Source: CAZPBN01 sp964584935 (GTDB lineage Bacteria > Acidobacteriota > Aminicenantia > Aminicenantales > Aminicenantaceae). From it: a DNA stretch of 20,256 bases. The stretch covers positions 1 through 20,256 of the forward strand of contig CAZPBN010000027.1 in assembly GCA_964584935.1 (NCBI GenBank), written 5' to 3'. A program made the position numbers and the translations under genes. The notes beneath the pieces are model-generated. The model saw nothing but the letters and a program-made list of their open reading frames with translations. It was not told the origin of the DNA and did no database searches. Positions 1 to 6,823 of this stretch are shown here, piece after piece (the stretch's first letter is position 1; each line of letters begins with the position of its first letter).

Positions 1-76
1 GTCAAAGAATGAAGAACATAAGGCGATTTAATTAAAGTATAACTAATGCGGTTTTATTTCTGCACGATTATTTATC

Positions 77-2095
77 TCAGGTCTTTATATTTTCTGCTAT
101 CAACTGGGCAATATCTTTAACCTTGATATTCGTATAGTCTTTATCTTTCAATCCGTCCTTTAACATGGTGAGACAAAAAGGACAGGATGTGGCAACCACT
201 TCGGATTGAGAGTTGATGACTTCATCGGTTCTGAGATGATTAATCCTATCTCCAATGGTCTCTTCTGTCCACATCAATCCTCCTCCAGCTCCGCAGCAAA
301 AACTGTGTTTTTTATTATTTTTTAGTTCCACGAACTTGTTTTTATTGATACTCGATAGGATTTTCCTGGGGAGTTCGATGATTTCGTTATGACGTCCCAG
401 ATAGCAGGAATCATGATAGGTGAGAAGACCATTGTCTTTTGGCGTTAGAAGCAGCTTCTTTTCTTTGACCAGCTTATCAATAAATTCAGCATGATGAATG
501 ATCTCGATATTTTTTAATTTTTTCTTTTCTTCAGCACTAAAAGAAGGAATTAAATCCAATAGCTCAGGATATTCGTTTTTAAACGTATTGTATCCATGGG
601 GACAGATGACGATGATTTTTTTAACATTATAATTTTTAAAAAGCTGTAGATTTTCCTCCGCCATCATTTGATAAAGATATTCATTTCCCAATCTCCGGAC
701 TGAATCACCACAGCATTTTTCTTCAGTTCCCAAAATGGCATAATTCACTCCGCCTTGATTCAGAATTTCAACCACAGCTTGGGAAATTTTCTTCCCTTCT
801 TCATCAAAAGAACCCGCACATCCAATCCATAATAGATATTCCGCATCTCTGTTTTCACTTAATAATTTCACATCAAGCCCTTCAGTCCAATCAGCACGGT
901 TAGCAAAACCAATTCCCCAGGGATTACTGTTTGTTTCCATATTTCTAAAGAAGGAATTCAGTTCACTTGGAAACTTGCTCTCCATAAGGGTTAGGCTTCG
1001 CCTCACACCGATGATATTGGGAATATGTTCAATATCAAATGGACAAACATACATACACGCTCCACAGGTTGTGCATGTCCATATCTCATCTTCTTGATAC
1101 GTTTCTTCCATTAATGATGGAATTTGTTCTCTTTGTTTTTTTAACAATACCTTTCCGGAATCAATTAGATGATTCTTCAGATTGGTTATAATCAACTTAG
1201 GAGACAAGGGCTTGTCACTGGCATAGGCAGGGCAAACATCCTGACATCGTCCGCATTCGACACAGGTGAAGGCATCCAATAAGTTCTTCCGGGTATAATC
1301 AGTTGCTTTTTCCACTCCAAATATTTCTGAATTCTCGATATCCAGGGACTCTAATTGAGACATGGCTTTTTCAGAATTGAAAAGAACGTTCACCGGTCCT
1401 AAAAACATATGGAAATATTTGGAATGAGGAACATAGGAAATAAAGGCAAAAACAATGACGATGTGAAGCCACCAGGCTATGTTAAAATGGGATAGGATGA
1501 TATTAGGAGATAAAGCCGATTTTTCGACCATATCGGCAAGAAAGCCTCCCAAAAAAGAAAAACGTTCGGTATCCGGATGACGGGCAATGGAAAATGTTTC
1601 AAAATACATATAGCTTAATGTGGTGGCAATAAGAAAGATATAAATAATCGCTGAATCAAGAAGAGAGGTCAAATAAGCTTTTGGTTTTATGATGAATCGT
1701 CTTATGATAAAAAAGATGACCCCCACCAGGACTAAAATCGCAAATAAATCCACAATGAATGAGAAAATCAAGCCAAAATTTGTGTTTCCAAATAAGAAAA
1801 AGTCCTTGAAAAATCCCTCCAGGGTGTGATTGATTGTCATGGTGTCAAAGGTTAAAGCGCCATAAAAAATAAAAACATGCATAAATCCGGTAAACAACCT
1901 CTCATTTCTCAGCGTGCATCGTTGCAAGAATACCTTGTAAAAGGCATTGATTATTCGTTTTATAGGCTTATTGAATCTTCGATCCGGTTGTCCAAGGCAT
2001 ATCAACCGGATCCGATAGATGACCGGAGATAGAAAGGCAATAACCGTTAAAATAATTAATAGAGCAAAGATAAGTTTCCCTAAGGATGTAAGCAT
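77..2095 (-). CDS. Membrane-bound Fe-S oxidoreductase (NarI-like membrane domain, two 4Fe-4S clusters, two CCG domains)
   Basis: Predicted inner-membrane electron-transfer protein of 672 residues. The N-terminal ~235 residues hold about five hydrophobic segments and a WWLH...PHSKYFH pattern, as in nitrate-reductase-gamma-like domains, whose histidines can bind haem b. Next come two 4Fe-4S motifs, CVECGRCQDVCP (Cys278, 281, 284, 288) and CTTCGACMYVCP (Cys341, 344, 347, 351). Two CCG (heterodisulfide-reductase D type) modules follow, with CCG at 461-463 and 600-602; the second ends in the usual CPFC, but the first ends in CPHG. The family passes electrons between soluble donors such as Etf or acyl-CoA dehydrogenases and membrane quinone; the partner here is not visible. 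The reading frame extends five codons upstream to a TTG at 2110, but AAGGAGG lies inside those codons just before the ATG at 2095, so I chose the ATG. It lies downstream of the TonB receptor on the same strand, 107 bases away. Confidence 0.9.
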   Translation of the reverse strand: MLTSLGKLIFALLIILTVIAFLSPVIYRIRLICLGQPDRRFNKPIKRIINAFYKVFLQRCTLRNERLFTGFMHVFIFYGALTFDTMTINHTLEGFFKDFFLFGNTNFGLIFSFIVDLFAILVLVGVIFFIIRRFIIKPKAYLTSLLDSAIIYIFLIATTLSYMYFETFSIARHPDTERFSFLGGFLADMVEKSALSPNIILSHFNIAWWLHIVIVFAFISYVPHSKYFHMFLGPVNVLFNSEKAMSQLESLDIENSEIFGVEKATDYTRKNLLDAFTCVECGRCQDVCPAYASDKPLSPKLIITNLKNHLIDSGKVLLKKQREQIPSLMEETYQEDEIWTCTTCGACMYVCPFDIEHIPNIIGVRRSLTLMESKFPSELNSFFRNMETNSNPWGIGFANRADWTEGLDVKLLSENRDAEYLLWIGCAGSFDEEGKKISQAVVEILNQGGVNYAILGTEEKCCGDSVRRLGNEYLYQMMAEENLQLFKNYNVKKIIVICPHGYNTFKNEYPELLDLIPSFSAEEKKKLKNIEIIHHAEFIDKLVKEKKLLLTPKDNGLLTYHDSCYLGRHNEIIELPRKILSSINKNKFVELKNNKKHSFCCGAGGGLMWTEETIGDRINHLRTDEVINSQSEVVATSCPFCLTMLKDGLKDKDYTNIKVKDIAQLIAENIKT

Positions 2096-2157
2096 AACGC
2101 CTCCTTTCAATCAAAAGATCTGAGTGGGAAGTCCATGCGCTTCTTCCTATTGCATTC

Positions 2158-2192
2158 CAATCGATCCGGCTGTGACCCAGACCGATTGATTG
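2158..2192. repeat. Imperfect inverted repeat between receptor and Fe-S gene
   Basis: CAATCGATC and GATTGATTG can pair over nine positions with one G-T wobble (plus strand), around an 17-base middle. It begins about ten bases after the receptor stop codon. On the minus strand, which is the transcribed direction here, the wobble becomes an A-C mismatch and no T-run follows, so it is a poor intrinsic terminator. It may be a read-through processing hairpin or chance. Confidence 0.3.
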
Positions 2193-2202
2193 TTTATTTA
2201 TG

Positions 2203-5013
2203 TTAAAAATCAAAAGCAATTCCCAAACGCAATACTCTGGGAGATTGAATCTCTGTGGCATGACGAAAAGGATATTTGGAATTCGTCCACTCACTTTCTT
2301 CTGTTGCCAAATTGCTGTTTAATATATTAAACCCATCCAAAATGATTCTCAATTTTGAATTTGTGAAGTTAAATATTTTTTCCACTCTCATATCCACGTT
2401 ATTGTTATATTCATACCTTGAAAGTCCTCTAGGATTTGCTTGAATGTAAAAAGGCCCCTGGTTGGATCCTGTGACAATAATCTTCCTTGCGAACGGTTGG
2501 CCGTCATAATACTTAATAATACAACTTATTCTTATATCAAAAGGAGCCAAATAATTAAAGCCTAATCTTGCTGTATAGGCTCGATCAAAACGCATTCTTC
2601 CTTTACTGTTTATTAAAGTATTAGGACTATCGTAAAGACTTCCTATCACACCGTCATCATTTTCCCACTCTGTATTGCCAGGGCTTGTCTTTCCCACCGC
2701 TGATGTTGCTGTAAACGAAAAGAAAAATGTAAATCGTTCTCCGTATTTCCGGAGGAGGACGAAGTCCAATCCTTTGTATCGGGATACCCTGGTTTCAGGA
2801 TTCGGATTGGATAATAGAAAAAAGTCATTTCCCAGTGTTTCTACCTTTTGATTATACACAGTGAATTCAAGGTCATCATGAGAAGGAATTCGATCGTCCC
2901 CTAAATCAAAGATGGTAAACGGCTCATAAGATGTGATCGGTAATCCGATATTTATGGTTTCGGCTAGGTTTCTGGTTTCTCTATAAAAACCAGATAGGGA
3001 AAAATACCAATGTTTTCCAAATGTTTTAATATAGGAAAGGACAATTTCATCAGTATAGGGTCTTTTTAAATCTGAATCGATTGTTGAATAATAAGGCCCA
3101 GTTCTTCTTAAAACCGAACTTTCTTCTCCTTCCTGGTATTGGTTGTCGTTATTATTGTCTTCCCATAAATACGCTGTTCCTCCTAATGCCCAGGGGTTTC
3201 CATAGGTTAAATAATTCAGAGGAAGGGTATAATAATACCTTCCTGCAGATATTTTAAAAGCCGCGGTTTTATTCTTGGATAAGGGAATAGATATCCCAAA
3301 GCGGGGCGAAATATTAAGCCAGTTGATCTTATTGCCGTTTTCAGAATAATCAACGGGTTCCATTTGAGATGATATATCAGCACTCCGGGAAGGCACCCAT
3401 CCATGACTTGAGATAATGTGAAATCCGGCATAGATGGAAAACATCCCGGAGAATGTGAGGGAATCTTGAGCATATATATTTATATTGAAAACGGATTCAT
3501 CATGCTGGACTGGAGTATTGTACTTCACAATTTCAAACGGCTCACTCTCAAAAAAGTGAAGATGAATATTGTCATAGATTTCCTTGGAGGAACTGGAGGA
3601 GGCGTACTGCAGCTGAATTCCGTATTGAAACCTGTTGAACGCATTCAAAAAATTCTTTGTTAAGGATTCTCCTTTGAACAGCAAAGTTAGCAATCTCCTC
3701 TTATCGTTGACTATCATAGGAGCCGTTCCGCTGGGAATGTTTTTAAACATTTCGAGACCGTGTTGTAATTTGCTGCGCTCCTGGAAATCAGAATCGATAT
3801 TTCCGTAAGCATAACAAATTCCAGCTTTAAAAAAATGCTTGTTTTGAACTCTTTTATCCCATGAAATTTGAACAACACTGTAATTGTCTTCACGATTCAA
3901 TGTTGAGGAAAAGGGAACATCTCGTTCGGCTCCATAAGAAGAATGGGTGACAATTTGTCCTGTCCAGAGAAGTCTGAAGAAACTGTCTGACCCTTTATAT
4001 TTCAATCCGAACAAACCGGAATAAATGGATGAATTGTTGTCTTTGTCATATTCAGCCATATTTTGAGATAATTGAACATTCGACAGAGAAGTATAATAAT
4101 AGAGTTTATCAGGAATCATAGGCCCTGAAAGATAAAAATTTCCTTCCAGAAGATAATTGAACGTATGACTTTCAAACAGACCTTCACTTTCCAGAGAAGG
4201 AGTAATGTTCGTACTCTGCAGGGAATGGTTTATATAAAAAGCGGACATACCACTGTGATTTTGATCAAATCCTTCCCTGCTTTTTAGGTTAAAGTAGGCA
4301 CCTGGAGTATAAGAGGCAGGAGGATTTCCCGCATTGACTAATTGAGTTTGCTCAAAGGAAAAGAAATCAGGGTACAAAAGAGGTTTTCCTGTGTAATACG
4401 GATCTGTGACATCAAATCCATTGAGCAGATAGATGTTTTGAGTCCATGACGAACTCCCTCTTGAACTGAAAAGTGCAGGGATGTTTTCCCATAATCCTCC
4501 TACGTCAATGCGATTGGTGGTTGCCGAAAGATCCTGATTTTCTATCAGAGACCATACATTATGGGCACTGGGATATTCATTCATTTGAGATTCATTGATA
4601 ACGGTTTGCACCACATTGTCGGTGTAATCGATACGTATGAGTTCTGATGTTGATTTATCTGTTTTTGCACGAGGAGATAAGGTGACCTTTAAAAAAAATG
4701 TCTGGGAAGGTTCAAATAGAATATCCTTCTGAACAAGAGACTTAAATCCCTTTGCTTTAATTTCAACTGAAAAGATATCCGGGGTGATTCCGCATACACT
4801 GAATTCACCTGAAGAATTGCTTTGGACTGTTATGTCAAACTGTTTTTCATCAGAGAGAATTTTTATACTGGCATTAGGGATGGGATTTTTGTTGCTGTCC
4901 GAAACGAGACCAAAAAGATTAGCCCGTTCCTGAGCACTAAGGATTATTCTGGTTAATAGGAATAAACTGAAAATGATGAGTATTTTCATTTCAAATTTTT
5001 TTTTCAATGGCAT
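2203..5013 (-). CDS. TonB-dependent outer-membrane receptor with carboxypeptidase-regulatory-like domain
   Basis: Outer-membrane beta-barrel receptor of 936 residues; the substrate cannot be told from sequence. A Lys-rich start and hydrophobic stretch (residues ~9-27, ending near LSAQ) form a signal peptide. Residues ~32-115 form a carboxypeptidase-regulatory-like beta-sandwich (LFGLVSDSNKNPIPNASIKI, then GEFSVCGI). A plug-like region follows at ~125-240 (RGSSSWTQNIYLLNGFDVTD), and the rest is a long barrel with alternating aromatic strands, ending in Phe (LRLGIAFDF) as outer-membrane proteins do. The architecture is that of Oar-like receptors common in Acidobacteriota-type genomes. The start is uncertain: the ATG at 5013 has AAGG only two bases upstream, and a second ATG at 4989 also leaves a complete signal peptide. 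It is the first gene of a leftward pair with the Fe-S oxidoreductase, and there is no SusD-like partner in the window. Confidence 0.88.
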   Translation of the reverse strand: MPLKKKFEMKILIIFSLFLLTRIILSAQERANLFGLVSDSNKNPIPNASIKILSDEKQFDITVQSNSSGEFSVCGITPDIFSVEIKAKGFKSLVQKDILFEPSQTFFLKVTLSPRAKTDKSTSELIRIDYTDNVVQTVINESQMNEYPSAHNVWSLIENQDLSATTNRIDVGGLWENIPALFSSRGSSSWTQNIYLLNGFDVTDPYYTGKPLLYPDFFSFEQTQLVNAGNPPASYTPGAYFNLKSREGFDQNHSGMSAFYINHSLQSTNITPSLESEGLFESHTFNYLLEGNFYLSGPMIPDKLYYYTSLSNVQLSQNMAEYDKDNNSSIYSGLFGLKYKGSDSFFRLLWTGQIVTHSSYGAERDVPFSSTLNREDNYSVVQISWDKRVQNKHFFKAGICYAYGNIDSDFQERSKLQHGLEMFKNIPSGTAPMIVNDKRRLLTLLFKGESLTKNFLNAFNRFQYGIQLQYASSSSSKEIYDNIHLHFFESEPFEIVKYNTPVQHDESVFNINIYAQDSLTFSGMFSIYAGFHIISSHGWVPSRSADISSQMEPVDYSENGNKINWLNISPRFGISIPLSKNKTAAFKISAGRYYYTLPLNYLTYGNPWALGGTAYLWEDNNNDNQYQEGEESSVLRRTGPYYSTIDSDLKRPYTDEIVLSYIKTFGKHWYFSLSGFYRETRNLAETINIGLPITSYEPFTIFDLGDDRIPSHDDLEFTVYNQKVETLGNDFFLLSNPNPETRVSRYKGLDFVLLRKYGERFTFFFSFTATSAVGKTSPGNTEWENDDGVIGSLYDSPNTLINSKGRMRFDRAYTARLGFNYLAPFDIRISCIIKYYDGQPFARKIIVTGSNQGPFYIQANPRGLSRYEYNNNVDMRVEKIFNFTNSKLRIILDGFNILNSNLATEESEWTNSKYPFRHATEIQSPRVLRLGIAFDF

Positions 5014-5059
5014 ATCCTTGTTGTTAAAATATCACTATTTTTTAATGAATTATTCCTCG

Positions 5060-5109
5060 TTGTCAAGAAATAAAATTTGATTTTGTATAAAATAATATGT
5101 ATGTATAAT
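5060..5109 (+). promoter_or_regulatory. AT-rich divergent spacer with candidate -10 for lpdA
   Basis: The 164-base spacer between the leftward receptor and the rightward dihydrolipoyl dehydrogenase must contain both promoters. On the plus strand TATAAT lies at 5104-5109 and TATAAA at 5086-5091. The best -35-like word, TTGTCA at 5060-5065, is 20 bases from the nearer one, which is too far for a good match. I therefore mark a promoter region rather than a defined promoter. Confidence 0.3.
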
Positions 5110-5177
5110 AATTTGATGAAATCTATGAATCGTATTAGTTTTTATTAAAGAATTTCATTCAATCAAACGAGGACAAA

Positions 5178-6578
5178 ATGGAAAAAAAATATGATATCGC
5201 CGTATTAGGCGGAGGACCGGGTGGATACATAGCTGCTTTAAGGGGCGCACAACTGGATAGCAAAGTTGTGATGATCGAAAAGCATAAAATTGGCGGCACC
5301 TGTATGAATTATGGATGCATTCCTGCCAAATATCTTTTGCATCAAACGAAAATGGTTACAGAGATATGGAGTAACAAAAATTTATCCGGTCCTGTTGACA
5401 AAATCAAATGCAACTGGGAAAAAGTTCAGAGTGAAAGGGAATCCGTTATCCAACGTCTGGTCAAAGGCATTGAATTCATTCTGAAGAAAAATGGGGTTGA
5501 GATCATCAAAGGAGAAGCCCGTTTAAACAATGACAAAAGTATTGATATCCTAACTGAAGAAGGTAAAACAAAACTTCAAGCGGAAAAGATTATTCTAGCC
5601 ACAGGAAGCCGTCCGTCGGATCTCCCGTTTATATCTGCGGATAAACATAAAATTATAACCAGCAGGGATGCTTTAGAATTGTCTCAAATTCCAGAAAAAC
5701 TTTTGATTATCGGAGCAGGGGCTATTGGACTTGAAATGGGAACTATTTTCAAAAGGCTAGGAACAAAGGTTATCGTCCTGGAAATAATGCCGTTTATCCT
5801 TCAGGGGAGTGATCAAGAAACAGCGAAAAGGCTGGAAAGGCTTCTGATAAGGAAGGGGCTTGACATATACACAGAAATGAACATCAAAGAAAAAATAATC
5901 GAAAAAGACCGGATATCCTTAAAAGGATTTTGTCTTAAAGATGACAAGGATTTCCAATTTGATGGAAATATAGTCCTCCTTGCGGCTGGCAGGAAACCGA
6001 ATACTGAGTTCATTGATAAGAAAATATCAGAGAGCATTGTCGATAAGCAGGGATTTGTGAAAGTCAATGAGAAAATGGAAACAGATATTTCAGGAATATA
6101 TGCCATCGGGGATCTGGTAGGGGGAAAACTTCTTGCTCACAAGGCATCTCACGAGGGAATCACTGCGGCTGAGAATGCATCAGGATTAGAAAATAGGCAA
6201 ACCAAGTGTTTACCAATGGCTGTGTTCACAGAACCAGAATTTGCTTCGGTGGGATTGACTGAAGAAGAAGCCAAAGAAAAAAATATAAATTACCAGGTTG
6301 GTTCCTTCTCTCTTCAAGCAAGCGGACGGGCTCTGACCATGAAAAAACCGGAGGGAAAAGTGAAGCTCCTTATTGATGACAAAGATAAAATAATCGGAGC
6401 TCATATTCTTTCTCCTCATGCCAGCGAAATCATAGCCGAAGCAACTCTGGCCATAGACAAAGGATTGGATATTTCCGATTTATTCTCTTCTGTTCATATT
6501 CACCCCACTCTCTCCGAAGCGGTTATGGAAGCTGGATTGAAAACAAAAGATAGAGCCTTCCATATTCTTAATTCGTGA
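5178..6578 (+). CDS. lpdA: Dihydrolipoyl dehydrogenase (E3)
   Basis: Cytoplasmic FAD enzyme of 466 residues, the normal family length, which reoxidises dihydrolipoyl groups with NAD+ to make NADH. Visible motifs in order: FAD-binding GGGPGG (11-16); redox disulfide in GGTCMNYGCIPAK (Cys42 and Cys47); ATGSRP; the second dinucleotide-binding GAGAIGLEMG (NAD site); YAIGDLVGG for FAD; and C-terminal HIHPTLSE, with the catalytic His442-Glu447 pair. All key residues are intact, so true E3 activity is likely rather than a mercuric or glutathione reductase. GAGGA at 5169-5173 gives a well-placed ribosome binding site. No pyruvate or 2-oxoacid dehydrogenase E1/E2, and no glycine-cleavage gene, lies next to it, so the complex it serves is encoded elsewhere. 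Confidence 0.95.
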   Translation: MEKKYDIAVLGGGPGGYIAALRGAQLDSKVVMIEKHKIGGTCMNYGCIPAKYLLHQTKMVTEIWSNKNLSGPVDKIKCNWEKVQSERESVIQRLVKGIEFILKKNGVEIIKGEARLNNDKSIDILTEEGKTKLQAEKIILATGSRPSDLPFISADKHKIITSRDALELSQIPEKLLIIGAGAIGLEMGTIFKRLGTKVIVLEIMPFILQGSDQETAKRLERLLIRKGLDIYTEMNIKEKIIEKDRISLKGFCLKDDKDFQFDGNIVLLAAGRKPNTEFIDKKISESIVDKQGFVKVNEKMETDISGIYAIGDLVGGKLLAHKASHEGITAAENASGLENRQTKCLPMAVFTEPEFASVGLTEEEAKEKNINYQVGSFSLQASGRALTMKKPEGKVKLLIDDKDKIIGAHILSPHASEIIAEATLAIDKGLDISDLFSSVHIHPTLSEAVMEAGLKTKDRAFHILNS

Positions 6579-6673
6579 TTGAAACAATTTCACAAATTTC
6601 AATCAAGAGCAGTCCAAGACAGGGATTGAATCCTACAGAATACGGCCCGATACGGAGATCAAGCCCTACAGAA
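6577..6673. repeat. Cluster of short degenerate repeats after lpdA
   Basis: The spacer after lpdA (6579-6823) has no convincing gene. It holds an inverted repeat GATTGAAA (6577-6584) / TTTCAATC (6597-6604) overlapping the lpdA stop codon. It also holds two related 17-mers at 6624-6640 and 6657-6673 that match at 13 of 17 positions and share CCTACAGAA. Between them ATACGG occurs twice (6640-6645 and 6650-6655). The left 17-mer also contains the palindrome GGATTGAATCC. The G+C-richer composition stands out from the flanks, and the piece looks like the remnant of a dispersed intergenic repeat. No T-run follows the hairpin, so I do not call it a terminator. Confidence 0.45.
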
Positions 6674-6823
6674 AAAATTTTGGAACTTCAATATTTTGAC
6701 AATTTATATGTATTATTTTATACTCTTTTTTGTTTGATGAAATCATAGCGGAAAAAATAGACAATGTAATTCTGATTAAAAAAAATCCAATCAGCATCAT
6801 CATTGGAAAGTGGAGATATTTTA

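Noticed and set aside
1..76. Possible gene end or terminator left of the Fe-S oxidoreductase
   Set aside because: The 76 bases show no hairpin with a T-run and no supported reading frame.
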